The position numbers and the translations under genes are program-made. Under the pieces are notes generated by a model. That model did not search any database, was not told the origin of the DNA, and saw only the letters and a list, made by a program, of their open reading frames with translations. DNA of 64,000 nt from Acanthochromis polyacanthus (Eukaryota > Chordata > Actinopteri > Pomacentridae). Position 1 is the stretch's first letter. Each line of letters opens with the position of its first letter. Positions 33,711 to 45,204 of this stretch are shown piece by piece. Location of the stretch: NCBI RefSeq assembly GCF_021347895.1, contig NC_067113.1, positions 1,988,467 through 2,052,466 of the forward strand, given 5' to 3'.

Positions 33711-34385
33711 TTTCATGTCGGTTACACGTGGACATACGCTTTCAAAAATGTCTTTTCCTGTCGTTGTCCCGTGCATCGATTTAATGTCCAATATTTCCTC
33801 TGTAACGCTCAAATCGGAGTCCACTCCACAGATGAAGACTGCTAGCTGTGCAGTGTCCGTCATGTAAGTGCTTTCATCAACAGCAAGAGAGTATGCAATA
33901 AACTCTTTGCTTCTTTCAGTCAACCGTGTTCTTAAATCAGTGGCCATCTGACAAACCCAATCAGCAACTGCATTTCTACTCAGGCTTACATTTGCCAACA
34001 TCTGCTTTTTGTGTGGACACCTTCAGCATACAGTTCTTCACAAACTCTCCCTCAGTAAATGGCCTGATTTGGCTGTCTCTTCTGCCACAATAAAGCTTGC
34101 TTTCACAGCAGCTTCAATTTGCGTTTTCGCTCTCGTGAAGAACATCTGCTGAGATGTCAGATTCCTCTTTTCTACTTTCTGTAGCTTCTGGTCTGCATGC
34201 AGGTTTTTCAGCTTGTCCTGATGTTTTGTCTCAAAGTGTCATCTTAGATTAAATTCCTTAATTACAGCCACATTAGCTCCACAAATAAGACACACGGCTT
34301 TACTGGCAATGTCAACATACATATACTCAGCCTCCCGTCGCTTTGAAAGGCTCTGTTTTCAGAATCAACTTTTCTTTTCGCCATT
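33711..34385 (-). pseudogene. hAT transposase, N-terminal half (BED finger)
   Basis: From an ATG at 34385 the minus strand reads MAKRKVDSENRAF, then in a shifted frame VCLICGANVAVIKEFNL and HFETKHQDKL, a BED-type zinc finger, then SQQMFFTRAKTQIEAAV. The 100-codon frame 34001-33702 has EFIAYSLAVDESTYMTDTAQ with the first catalytic Asp region of hAT nucleases. The family is that of the hAT-derived GTF2IRD2/ZBED-like transposases. Stops and frameshifts are present, and the frame is cut at 33710 by the LTR-type insertion. Confidence 0.8.
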
Positions 34386-35245
34386 GTTAAGGGCTAGCTT
34401 TGACGTTACAATAAAGTTGCAGACAATAACAGACGCTTGACTTAAATGACGCGGAAATGTTTCCAGGTAACCTATCATTCGGCAAGGCAGCTGTTGCGCT
34501 GCATTATGGGATCTGTAGTTTGTGTGTTATCAGCGCTTCATATCGTCAGGCCATTAATAACAATAATAATAAATTCATGTATAATGATCTTGCGGGCCGG
34601 ACATAATTGTATTACGGGCCAGACATGGCCCGTGGGCCTTGAGTTTGACATGTGATTAAGAACCTTAAATTGGTCTATTTGCTAAAAACCTTTAGCCAAA
34701 AATAATTTTGCATCATTATTTATTTAAACTGACAACCACAGTTTTCCCCCCATAAAACTTTATATTATTTTGATGCAGAATATCTGACAACACTGATATA
34801 GCATTTAGAACAGGAAAAACTTGCTTCAACAGTTTGATTTCTACAAAACATCAACAGTAGTTCATTATTTGGTATCAGACTGTGTTAACGACATAGAAGA
34901 ATTAGCTTGTTCATTATGTTTTTAAAATGAAGAGTCCAGTGCGCAAAGCTTTTTAGTAAAATGGGAGTAAATGTTGGGGGGTTCAGCCAAAGTAGTCCTT
35001 ATCTTGGCGTTTCTTGTTTGTCGTTTACTGTTTGGATATTTAGCGCAACATGTTTTCAGATTGATCTACTTTTCTCCCAGTCTTCCCCCGGTCTTCAACC
35101 AACAGTTTCACTATCTTGTCCTACTGGAGCCACTACTGGGTCATTCAAACCACATTAAAGAGCAGTCACTTAGAAGGTCACATGTTCCCTATGGATGAAC
35201 TCTGCCACCTAATCCACAGCATTTTTTTTTTGTGTGTGTGTGCAG

Positions 35246-35320
35246 GTCAACAGCCCAGCATCCAGAGATGTGATTGCAGACTTCATCTTCCAGGCCTGCT
35301 GTTACCTTACTGGTGTTTGA
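35246..35320 (+). CDS. candidate terminal exon of an unrecognised host gene
   Basis: A strong acceptor (ten T, then gtgtgtgtgtgcag) is followed by 24 open codons, beginning VNSPASRDVIADF and ending FQACCYLTGV, and a TGA at 35318. Codons are sensible and no repeat covers it. A plausible AATAAA lies at 36582. Upstream exons were not identified; they may lie beyond the hAT element or outside the window. Product not recognised. Confidence 0.35.
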   Translation, partial: VNSPASRDVIADFIFQACCYLTGV

Positions 35321-36955
35321 AGTGCTTCCTCTGCCCCCCTGCTGACTGTTATGCCAGGGGTGCATGAATCCAGTGATTCTGTGGTTTCCTGAAGAAATGG
35401 TTAGAAGCTTAGAACTTCAATGATTCTGCACCTAAACTTCAACATTTACACCTGGACACCCCACAGGTTTCCTGAAGGACTATGGAATCTAGAAAATATT
35501 TTTCCCTTCTCTTTTGATCTGACTAACAAGTATCTAAAACACTAGGTAACTTGTTTTATGTAGTCTGAATTCAATTGTAAGCATGAACTTGGGGATTTGC
35601 TGGTGTGAATGTATCATCTCAGTGTGTTTAGTTAAAACCAGTATATAATGCTCAATGTGAAGACATGCCATCCTTCTGTGTGTGTTTATGTATGTGTCAG
35701 CTGCAGCACACAGCATGATTGATTTCTGCAGTTCAGTAAGCACAAAAATGTGTGAAATACAAACATGCACAAATTAAAAAAAAACACTTTTCAGGAAGGC
35801 TAAACAAGAATATGCATCAATCAACATCATCCTGACAAGATTATACAGTTGTACAATTCCAGTGACATGACAGTGATGATAGTTAAATTACGTTTCTTAG
35901 CAACTGTAATAAAGTGCTAAAACAGTCCAATCTGATATTATGTTTACATTCAGTAGAAAGCACTTGGATCTGATCTTTTTAAATGTTAATATTTTAGGAA
36001 TCAGAGTAAATAGTAAATATTTTACCACTGAAGCATTTGCTGCAGTTACAGATACTGTCTAATGGGTTGCATCAGCTTTTTTTTATAGGGATAGTTCAGA
36101 AATATATTATTTTTACTGTGTTTATTGGGTTTTTCCATGAATATAATACACCTAATACTAGAAGTAACCTTTAACTAAATGCCTCCGGAAATGCTCTGTC
36201 TGCAATAGCATTTTTCAAACCTAAAACTGCACTTGGGGAATAATGCGGAAGTATCTGAATCAGATGGGTCATCAAATACCAACTAAACGTGAAGTTGTGG
36301 TAAATGTCTCAGTTGTCAAGCTTAATGACTGGTGGCACACTAGCTGAGTGTTCCTGGTCACTGAGTTCTGCACCTGAACAGTGAACTTTGCCTGACTTAT
36401 TGATCACTTTGCAGCTTGAACACACTGTCAAACTGAGCTGGATCAAAGGCAGTCTTTGCGGGCATTGACAATTGTTAAATTACTTTTTTGAAACCTATGG
36501 TGTGACACTAGAAACCTATTTTTCTTTTTTTAAAAATCTATTGTTGATACAGCCTGAGTGCAAGATGTATATCAAAAGATGAATAAATATGCAGTAAAAA
36601 CTGGATGTCACCATGTGATGATGATGATGATGATAATGATGTTTTGGACATGCTAAACCTCTGTGATGTATTGCTTGTTTACCATATTCCCTTTGATAAA
36701 GGACAGATTATATGCATGAACATGCCTATATGAATGTGTTGATGTGGAGGTGTGTTTCTTTTATCACATATCTCTGCTGTTTGCATTGTTTCATGTTTTG
36801 ATCTTTCATCAGTCCCCACCAGACCCGTTGATTTGAAAAAAATTGATTTGTTGTTAGAAGCTTGTGAACTTTGTTCTAGCATTTCCTCTGGACATTTTGA
36901 TGGCAGTTGTAGATATGTGTGTAAAGTAGGGCCAGATGATGCATCAGTCAGTGGC
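35321..36955. other. possible 3' UTR and non-coding sequence
   Basis: No coding frame supported. Contains a GATGAT microsatellite (36617-36641) and an AATAAA at 36582-36587 that could end the candidate exon's transcript. Confidence 0.35.
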
Positions 36956-37348
36956 AGATACACAGTTGTGGTCAGAAGTTTACATACACTTGTAAATAAC
37001 ATAATGTCATGGCTCTCTTGAGTTTCCAGTTATTTCTACAACTCTGATTTGTCTCTGATAGAGTGATTGGAACAGATACTTCTTTGTCACAAAAACATTC
37101 ATGAAGTTTGGTTCTTTTATGTCTTTATTATGGGTTAACAGAAAAAGTGACCAAATCTACTGGGTCAAAAATATACATACAGAAACATGAATTAGCAATT
37201 TTGGTGACTTAAAGTTGTGTCAATGAAATGAGCCTCATAGCATGGCCTGTTAACTTCTTGTGAGTGATTATGAGTGACAACAGCTGATTACTTCTCTGAG
37301 GCCATTTAAATAGGGCTCAGTGGATACAAATGCCCACAAACGCTATAA

Positions 37349-37590
37349 CGGGAAAGTCAAAGGAGCGCAGCACAGATCTGAAAAAGCGAATCATTGACTT
37401 GAACAAGTCAGGAAAGTCACTTGGAAACAAGTCCATGTCAGAAAGCCAACAAATTTAACTGAACTGCACCGATTCTGTCAAGAGGAGCGGTCAAAGATTC
37501 AACCAGACGCTTGTGGATGCCTACCAAAAGCGCCTAATTGAAGTGAAGATGGCCAAGGGACATGTAACCAAATATTAGCATTGCTGTATG
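37349..37590 (+). pseudogene. Tc1 transposase, internally deleted
   Basis: The first part reads GKSKERSTDLKKRIIDLNKS, the start of the N-terminal helix-turn-helix, with ATG mutated to ACG. It then jumps to LTELHRFCQEERSKIQPDAC and the C-terminal tail, so the whole DDE catalytic domain is missing. Frameshift near 37520. Confidence 0.8.
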
Positions 37591-37656
37591 TATATTTTTG
37601 ACCCAGCAGATTTGGTCACTTTTTCTGTTAACCCATAATAAAGTCATAAAAGAACC

Positions 37657-38017
37657 ATCCATTCTCTATATACCACTTTATCCTCACTAGGGTCACGGGG
37701 GGTGCTGGAGCCTATTCCAGCTGACTCGGGTGAAGGCAGGGGACAACCTGGACAGGTTGCCAGTCTGTCACAGGGCTACATATACAGACGGACAATCACA
37801 CTCACATTCACACCTACGGGCAATTTAGAGTAATCAATTCACCTCAGCGTATTTTGTGGACTGTGGGAGGAAGCCGGAGTACCCGGAGAAAGCCCATACA
37901 TGCACAGGGAGAACATGCAAACTCCATGCAGAAAGATCCCAGGCCCAGGCCGGGAGGTGAACCAGGGATCTTCTTGCTGCAAGGTGAAAGTGCTAACCAC
38001 TACGTCACCGTGCAGCC
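37657..38017 (+). mobile_element. LINE-tail interspersed repeat, copy 2, with target duplication
   Basis: Bounded by perfect 12-bp duplications cataaaagaacc (37645-37656 and 38018-38029), within the Tc1 element. It begins atccattctctatatacc, the same start as copy 1 at 1396, and ends gctaaccactacgtcaccgt plus gcagcc. A duplication of this length fits target-primed reverse transcription. The 361-bp body has no coding capacity. Confidence 0.88.
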
Positions 38018-38460
38018 CATAAAAGAACCAAACTTCATGAATGTTTTTTGTAACAAAGTACTATCTGTTCCAATCCCTCTATCAGAGAAAAATCAGAGTT
38101 GTAGAAATAACTGGAAACTCAAGAGAGCCATGACATTATGTTCTTTACAAGTGTAGGGGGGCGATTCTAGGATCAGAGGTTTAGGAGTGCCGAGCACCCA
38201 GAGGTGCCCGGCCAGGCAAGATAAATTTCACTGTTTTGTACATTTTAACGGAACTTCATTCCCACATCTGTGAAAGAAAAGCATAACTCTTTTTGAAAAA
38301 GTCTGTGACTAAACCATCCAATCTGATCAAGGTTATTTAAATGTTGAGTCACAGCAAAGGAGGAATGCCATGGAATCATAAAAGAAACATATCGTAATCC
38401 TAATTTCTGAGAAAAGATGACTCATTTAGATACAGTACAGCAGCTCCTCAACATACACAT

Positions 38461-38599
38461 TGTCAAGTTCTGTGGGAGTTTTGACACAGTTTTGCTCAAA
38501 CTTGAAAAAAGCCTGTTTGGCCATGAGGGTCACAAAGGGACAACTCAGTCTTCTTTCTTTCCTTTGTTTTAGTTGGTGTGCTCTGCCTTTGACTTTACA
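38461..38599 (-). repeat. 3' LTR of the BEL/Pao element, internally deleted (139 bp)
   Basis: Matches the right-hand LTR over its first 110 bp (tgtcaagttctgtggg to cctttgttttag) and its last 25 bp (gttggtgtg to gactttaca) but lacks about 0.5 kb between them. On the element's sense strand a purine tract, aagtgggagg, directly precedes it, as expected for plus-strand priming. Confidence 0.8.
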
Positions 38600-38794
38600 C
38601 CTCCCACTTGACCTCCTGGTTCTTCAACCCAAGGAGGTCACATCATCCTCTGTTCAGGCAAGTTTAGCTTTAGTTTTCACGATTTTGCTCTTGTACTTCA
38701 ACTGATATGAGAACGATGATATGTCTGACATCTCTGTGAAGAATAGTGGCCGGGATTTTAAGCGAGTGCTACTCTTTCTTCTTTCCAGCAGGTT

Positions 38795-39034
38795 TCACAG
38801 AGGGTAGCTAGGAAATGTTCTGATGTGTACATCTCTCACAATACCTTTGCTGTCAGCGTTGACTTTTGTCACTCTGGCAAGCCGATATTGTCCCCTCAGG
38901 GCATTCTGGTCAGCCATCCAGACAACATCTTTCTTTCTCACCTCATCCCTCAGTTTGTAAGGTCTAAATAAGTCCACTGTTGTGTACTGAAAGGGATTGG
39001 CTGGTGTTATCCCCTCAGGTGGAAGGTCATTCAT
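38795..39034 (-). pseudogene. BEL/Pao integrase start fused to the DUF5641-type C-terminal domain
   Basis: The frame begins NDLPPEGITPANPF and reaches TTVDLFRPY, the start of the integrase catalytic core with its first Asp. It then passes directly into KDVVWMADQNALRGQYRL and GIVRDVHIRTFPSY, the C-terminal domain that normally follows the core by well over 100 residues. The remaining catalytic Asp and Glu are missing. This is an internal deletion within one open frame. Confidence 0.85.
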
Positions 39035-39046
39035 GATCTGCTGACA

Positions 39047-39310
39047 TCATTTAGCTCTGGCTTTTCTGCATGCGACACAGTTGTCCACAACCTTTTGAGC
39101 CACTTTTCGGCCTTTTATCACACATGCTTTCTTTCTCATCCCAAGGAGTGTTCCTGAGATCTCTTCATGGTTTGCATTGTGTGCTTCTTGAGCAAGGAGT
39201 GAGGATATCCATGCATCATAAGGTAAGATAGGCACGGCTGATTTTTCTTCATTAAAAATCTGAAATCTTCCTCCACAGAGCAGAAGTCCAGTATTTTCCT
39301 CTCTGAACAC
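39047..39310 (-). pseudogene. BEL/Pao integrase zinc-binding domain
   Basis: Contains EAHNANHEEISGTLLGMRKK and VVDNCVACRKARAK: the His-His-Cys-Cys pattern (H-x3-H ... C-x2-C) of retroelement integrase N-terminal domains, which helps hold integrase on the LTR ends. It is separated from the next piece by a frameshift. Confidence 0.85.
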
Positions 39311-39511
39311 GACGAGTCTGTTGAGTGTGGTGTCTCGAAAGGTTACACCTTCTTGGGCTGCAAGAAAAAGATCCCTGAGTGCATTTTCACATTCAGTGAC
39401 AGTGAGTTCTTCTGGCTTGACTCTGGTTTTGCACTTCTGTGGGAGAGCTACCTCACAATTTGGTTTACTTGAAAGTGAGGGACTGATCCGAGTTCTCCAA
39501 TTCCTGACTAC

Positions 39512-39983
39512 TCACCACACCCAGGCAATGATTCGGGTTAGCTTGGTCAAGCTGCTGAACTTCTTAATATCCAAGATTCTTTGCACAGCAGAACCAGCCA
39601 GTGGTTTTTGGAATGGAGTTTTAAGCTCTGGTTCACAAGAGCTATCATGGTCACTTTTGACTTGAGCAGATTTTGGAGGCCGTACCATGAGAGATGGGAC
39701 ATCATTCTGGTTTCTCTTTGCCTGTGCTCTGGTTAACACTGCTGTAAAAGACTTCCTTTGAAGCTTGTCAATGCCCGCTTTGGCATTCACAGCGACCTCT
39801 TTGGCTGATTTTGTCGGCCACTCATCCACAGGATCCTTCAGAAACTCTGGTCCCTCCTGCCACACAGATTCTTCTTTGAGGTCTTCTGGGGTTGCTCCTC
39901 TTGTTATGAGGTCTGCAATGTTCAGTTCTCCTGGAATCCATCTCCAGTCTCGAACAGATGTGGACTTTTTGATCTCTCCAACT
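39512..39983 (-). pseudogene. BEL/Pao RNase H end and linker
   Basis: Reads RDWRWIPGELNIADLITRGA, the conserved block closing the BEL/Pao RNase H region, then a hydrophilic linker. The 591-bp TIR element sits directly upstream in the sense direction. Confidence 0.8.
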
Positions 39984-40474
39984 CCAGACCTGCCAACCTG
40001 TACGCATTTTGCGTAGCAGGTATGCAATTTGACATCAAAATACGCTGGTACGCTCCGCCTCATTAAACTACTAAAAAGCTGCAGACATCTGTGAGTGCTG
40101 TTAGAAATGTGGACGTAAAATACTCATGCCTGACAACACGATGCAGCAGTGTAGTGGTGCAATTTCAACCAATCATCATAGAGTAGCGGAGAATAACGAG
40201 TCTGCCGAACCCTTGTTAGCCCGCTCTCTCCTGTCCTCTGCCCCCCCCCCCCCCCCCCCTCTCCCTGTTCCCCGTGCCCCCACCTGCAGCAGCTGGTGGT
40301 TAAAACGGTAAAATGGTGTGTGTGTCTGTGTGTGTGCACGCCTGAGTGTACGTGTGTGTCTTTTGGCAAATATTTACTGTTAATAACGTTACTTTCACGT
40401 TGAAAATACGATGTCATATAGGGGAAATAAGCACCGAGAGTTTTTTTTCCTATCAACATGAGCACGAGCTCTCT

Positions 40475-40517
<43 letters not shown>

Positions 40518-40574
40518 TGTGCGTGTGTGAGATTAAGTGGTACTCAAAATATTTCGCCAAGGTTGGCAGGTCTG
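39984..40574. mobile_element. 591-bp TIR element inside the BEL/Pao RNase H region
   Basis: Ends ccagacctgccaacct and ggttggcaggtctg are inverted repeats, with caact directly repeated on both sides (39979-39983 and 40575-40579). The BEL/Pao frame resumes on both sides. The interior holds a run of 20 C (near 40239-40258), tg-rich tracts and a (GT)n (40480-40512); no transposase. The superfamily is undecided. Confidence 0.75.
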
Positions 40575-40579
40575 CAACT

Positions 40580-41299
40580 GTTTGCGAAGAACGTCTGATA
40601 TCCATAGCTCTCTCTTTGGATTGCTCCTAGAACAGTTTGACTGTCCAGCAGATGGAGCCAACCTTCAATTTCCATTCGATCTTGCTTTTCAATATACCTC
40701 CTGAGTCGTGCAGCAAAGACAGCTCCACAGGTTTCAGCTTTCACTGCCTCTCCTTTCTGGTCGAGGGGTGTGAGCTTAGCTTTGGATTCAGTCAATCTGA
40801 CTTGGATGCCTTCTTCTGTCTTTCATCTGAGATACACCACAGCTCCGTAACTTTTGTCACTTCCATCAGAGAAAGTTATTCCCCTGGGTTTTCCAATCCA
40901 ACTGGCTGGTGTGAGGCTTCTGTGGAAGGTGATCTGGCTGAGGCGTGCATATTCTTCAAATAGTGAGATGGCTTCTTCTCTTAGCTTTCCGGACAAAGGT
41001 TTGTCCCAGGTGTCTCGGGTCAGAGCTTTGCTTCCAGCTTCTTGAAAAGCTTTTCTTACAAGAATGGCACCTTTCTGTTTGGCAGGTGTGACAAGGCCTA
41101 TTGGGTCATACAGGGTAGCTACTTGGCTAAGCAGTTGTCTTCTTGTCAGTGGATTTGGAGTTTTTTCTCTTACCTCTTCCACAAGAAGATTTTGACCTGT
41201 TCTCATTTTCTTCTTTCTCCTTGAGAAATTAATGGAGGTCATGAGGGAGAGTTTGTCCTCTTCCACAAAGTATCCAACTCCAAGGGCTTTGTTTTCTTC
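40580..41299 (-). pseudogene. BEL/Pao reverse transcriptase connection and RNase H start
   Basis: Between the two inserted elements the frame reads EENKALGVGYFVEEDKLS, LSQVATLYDPIGLVTPAKQK (the LYDPxGLxxP block typical of BEL/Pao polymerases) and ITFSDGSDKSYGAVVYLR, which holds the first catalytic Asp of RNase H. A second frame continues with TCGAVFAARLRRYIE. Confidence 0.85.
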
Positions 41300-41762
41300 C
41301 CCAGATAGCAAACTATGGGTGAATCAATGTTGAATCTATGTTGAGACCTAATGTCGAAATTATACAGAAAGCGCAAGGTTGATAAAATGTTGAGTCAACG
41401 TTTGCTTTTCAACCATAAATCACACTTTACCCAGATAGCAAAAGATGTTAAATCAATGTTGAATTAGGGTTAAGAAGGTTGAATTGTGGTTACGGTTGAA
41501 GACTGATGGTTGGATCAATGTTGATTCAACAACATTTTGTCAACATTGAAGTTTGTGTTTAAAAGATACCATTGAATCCACATTGTATTTTGGTTTAATT
41601 AAAATGTTTGACAGGTCAATGTTTAATCTATGTTTGCAAACATGTAATCTATGTAAGCAAACGTTGACTCAACATTTTATCAACCTTGCGCTTTCTGTAT
41701 AATTTCGACGTTAGGTCTCAACATAGATTCAACATTGATTCACCCATAGTTTGCTATCTGGG
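41300..41762. mobile_element. 463-bp foldback element inside the BEL/Pao polymerase
   Basis: Two inverted arms of about 105 bp (41300-41405 and 41655-41762), starting cccagatagcaaactatggg, are almost perfectly complementary. The 5-bp duplication tcttc flanks it (41295-41299 and 41763-41767). A further internal cccagatagcaaaagatg start lies at 41430, and caatgttgaatc-like units recur throughout. No coding sequence. Confidence 0.85.
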
Positions 41763-42536
41763 TCTTCACTCATTTGATTTGGGAGAATAAGAATTTTGTC
41801 TGATGATGATTTTTCCTCCCCTGGCACAGACTCCTGCCTCCCACTTTGGCCTGACCACTCTGGCCATGGCTTGAGGAAGAACCCGCCTGCCTCTAGGATT
41901 TCCTCAACTCTTTGAGTGATTTCATCCAGCTGTTTCGGGTCATTATGGGATGTCAGTATGTCATCAACATAGGAGTCCTCCTCCAGGATCCTACATTCCT
42001 CTTTCAGGTGAGTGAACATGGGCAGCTTGGCTGTCTCCCTCATAGCAAGTTGTGCAATGCACCTTGCTGGTCGATCGCCAATGTTGACTCTGATAATGGC
42101 ATATTCTTCAATTTCTCCATCCTCACTGTCTCTCCAGAGAAATCTGTGGAGGTGCATCTCCAGGTCTTTCAGCCACACAGAATTGTACATTTTTTTAATG
42201 TCACCAAGAGCAGCATGGACTCCTCTTCTGAATCTGAGTAAAACTGCTCGGATGGGATTGAGGACATCAGGCCCTTTCAGTAGGAGATCATTCACACTGC
42301 GTCCTTGGAACCTCTGGCTGCTGTTCCATGCCAATCGCACAGGTGTAGTGACTGAATGCGGATTTGGCGCCACCAAGTGGCTAACGTACCACACTGTTCC
42401 TTTCCAATCAGCATTGGTCTCTTCGGTGAGTTTCTTCGCTGCTTTTCTTACCACCATCTCATGGACTTGAGCTGTGTATGCCGCTTGCCACTCTGGTTCT
42501 TTCTTGAGCTGCATCTCTGTTTGCAGAAAAGTGGCT
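41763..42536 (-). pseudogene. BEL/Pao reverse transcriptase
   Basis: Contains TVWYVSHLVAPNPH, RLAWNSSQRFQG, GVHAALGDIKKMYNSVWL with the first catalytic Asp, NIGDRPARCIAQLAM, and EEDSYVDDILTSHND with the YVDD box. The order and spacing are those of the BEL/Pao RT. The conserved RT frame is cut downstream by the foldback element at 41762, and upstream the reading shifts. Confidence 0.92.
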
Positions 42537-42740
42537 TAAACTGCGCTCCTGTTGTTGGGCAGGGAAGCTGGATCTTCAATCCAGGGATATTTTGTGTCCC
42601 AGAGTGGTACATCACTGTGTGCATCTGCTTTGACATAGGTGAGGCCTTTTGTGATGATTTCCAACTCTCTTTCCTCATTTAGTGTCATTTCTTTTCCTCC
42701 TGGTTGGCAGTTTCCACACCGGCATCCCCCACACTTGGGT

Positions 42741-43504
42741 TCACAGGCTGCTCCAATGCAGTCCCATTTCCACCAGTCTAAGAACTCTCTGCCAGCAGTT
42801 GTCATCCTGGTTTTGGCAATTTCTTGATACTGCTGAGGTTCTCATTGAACGAGCAAAGTGTGTCTTGGATCTATGCACAGCCATATCCACTTCTTCAAAG
42901 AGGTCTGGATGTGCTCCTCCAACAATCATTCCAAGTGAACTTGCCCAAAGAACCAAGTCTCCAATCACCTTTACTCTTTGTGGAGCAAGTCTTCCTTCAC
43001 GGTGGCTGATGAGAAGCTCAATATGCTTTGGTCTTTTCAGGTCCTCCAAGTTGATGTCTGGGAAGAATTTCCTGATTTGGTGAGGTTTGATTACATTGTG
43101 CACTTTGGCAATTTCATCCAAGCTATAACACACAAGCTCGTGAGCTCTCTCTGTGCCTCTGGGTGTCTTGACTCTCACTTTGAGTAAATATCTTCTGGTT
43201 TTTACAGTCACAGTCATTCCTCTAACTCCATGGACAACAAGGGTGATCTTTTCACCTTGCAGGCTGGGTCTTCTGGCAGCTCTGTGAGTGATGTAGTTAG
43301 TGTCTGATGCTAAGTCAATGAAAGTTCCAATTTTTGTCCTGCATTAGTAGTTACTTCCAAAAGCATCAAAATTACTGGTAACTCACATGTATTTGATTCC
43401 ATCACTCCAGGTTGTATCTTTCCAGCACAGTAAGTCTTCGCTGCCATATTGGTGAATGCTTTCCTGAACTTTTCAGCCATCTCTGGGGTGAGCTCTGAAA
43501 TCAA
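42741..43504 (-). pseudogene. BEL/Pao aspartic protease region
   Basis: Two overlapping broken frames: one with ELTPEMAEKFRKAFTNMA, the other with YLLKVRVKTPRGTERAHELV, INLEDLKRPKHIELLISHRE and VLWASSLGMIVGGAHPDLF. The latter blocks are characteristic of the protease domain preceding RT in BEL/Pao elements. A clear D-S/T-G triad was not recovered because of frameshifts. Confidence 0.75.
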
Positions 43505-43659
43505 CTTCTCTTGCTCCTCGGTCAGTACTTGTCATCTGATGCTGGATTTTCCTCCTTTTCGAGGTTCTCTCTTTAGGCAAAGAAAGAAGTGGTGGCCTGT
43601 AGAATTTTTTACAGTCCCTGTTCCTGCACAGGTAAGTATCTGTACACTCTTCCTCCTCT

Positions 43660-44949
43660 TCATGAAAAATTGCTTGCTCCTACCTTCTCCACAGCTTTCA
43701 GCTTGTCGGCAGGCTTCAGTTCTTTGAACCGCTTGCAAAGGAAGAGCTTCTCCTGGTGCTTTTCATCTCCACAGACAACACATCTGGCTTTCTTTGTGAA
43801 CCTGGTAGAGGCAAACTTCTTCTCCATGGAAGTCGGTTTCTTCTCAGGCCTTTCACTTATGCCCAGCTGCTCTAGCTTTTCCAGAATTTTTTCTTGAGTC
43901 TTCAGGAAAGCGAGGAGGCTGGTGAAGTGATTGTCTGGTGTCACTTTGTTTCCTGGGTTTACCATCAATGTGAGCCAGGCTCTCTTCATGTCGTCTGGCA
44001 GTTTACTCTCAATTGATTTGATCACAAGGGGATTGTTGATGGCTCCAATGTTTCCCAGCACTGTGAGGTCATCTAGGGCCTTCGCCACCTTTTGGATTAA
44101 GTTAATCACTTTTCTTGACTGGTTTGACTTTAAAGCAGGAATTTTCCCCAGATCTTCGATTATTTCTAATGCAATGGTGGTTTTGTTGCCATACCCGTTT
44201 TCAAGCACTCTGAACATGTCTTCTGCATTACTGTATGTTGACAGGAGTAGGTCTCTGCTTATCCGCTCATCAACACTGTCCAGGAGCTGGAACTTTTTTA
44301 CTTCAGTTGAGCCGGTTGGCTCTCCCTGTTTTTGTAGGTTTTCCCAGTCACTTCGCCATTGATGGAAGTTCTTTCTGACTCCATTAAACTTGGGTAGAGT
44401 GGTCGGTATGATTCTCACCACTGGGTGTGGAGTTGGCTGGAGCTGGGGTTCTCTTCCTCTTCTCTCCTCTTCTGCAATTCTTTGTGCTGTGAGGAATTCT
44501 GCCCTTCTGGCCTCGAGGTTATTGCTGAGTGCCCTCAGGTCCTTAACTCTGTCTTCCAGTCTTGGCCTTTGGTCAACTGAGATCCACCTTTCCCACTTAG
44601 CCAGGCTGGCAATTGGGTCTCTGACCAGTGACTTTGCTCCTTTTCATTGCAGTTCATATCCATCCCTGTTGATTGCAGTCACAGGTATTGCTCAGACACC
44701 TTTACACGTGGTCCCTGCATCTTTTATCGCAGAGCAGACTTCATCCTCACCATATCTGGGCCAAAGGTTGTCCTGAACTTTCTTCCGGATCTCATCCAGT
44801 CTTGCTTCACACTCTTCGGTGGTTTTCTCTATATCTCCTTGTTGCTGCATATCCAGCTTAACTTCTTCACCTGCACTAGTTTTAACCTCAATGTCTGCCA
44901 GCAGGCCGGTTTCATAATCATCATTTTTTTCACTGACCTTCCTCGCCAA
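43660..44949 (-). pseudogene. BEL/Pao gag
   Basis: The longest frame (44421-43660, 253 codons) includes PTTLPKFNGVRKNFHQWRSD, LLDSVDERISRDLLLSTYSN and LVKS-like segments of the capsid domain, then CVVCGDEKH, a zinc-knuckle-like Cys/His motif. A separate N-terminal frame (44949-44692) is acidic. The capsid would package element RNA. An out-of-frame junction separates the two parts. Confidence 0.85.
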
Positions 44950-45204
44950 ACATGACAGTTTGTAGAACTCCTCTTATAGTTCTTGTTCTATCATGGCATT
45001 TGCAGTCCTGCTGAGGTAGTTGGCTTGCTTGGTGAAGGCACTTTTGGCTAAGGTCCTCTCTTGCTTCAGTTGCTTGACTGTTTTTCCAAGAGCTTCACTT
45101 GCCATGGTGAACTTTCAAGTCAATCCTCCGTTTGCAACAGCAGCTCCTTTGTCTTCAGGCCCTTAATCCTCCTCTTCCACACTGCCACGCTGTTGGTTAT
45201 CAAC

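Larger units (their letters stand above)
30145..34654 (-). mobile_element. hAT element of the BED-finger type, split by an LTR-type insertion
   Basis: Left end caggggtgtcaaactcaatt and right end gagtttgacatgtg are inverted repeats of a very common fish hAT family. Near-perfect 8-bp duplications flank it: atttagaa (30137-30144) and attaagaa (34655-34662). The transposase lies on the minus strand in two pieces separated by the 2.4-kb insertion at 31286-33706. Confidence 0.88.

Noticed and set aside
42012..42470. 152-codon plus-strand frame and similar plus-strand frames at 42682-43083 and 43931-44362
   Set aside because: They are antisense to recognisable BEL/Pao reverse transcriptase, protease and gag frames.
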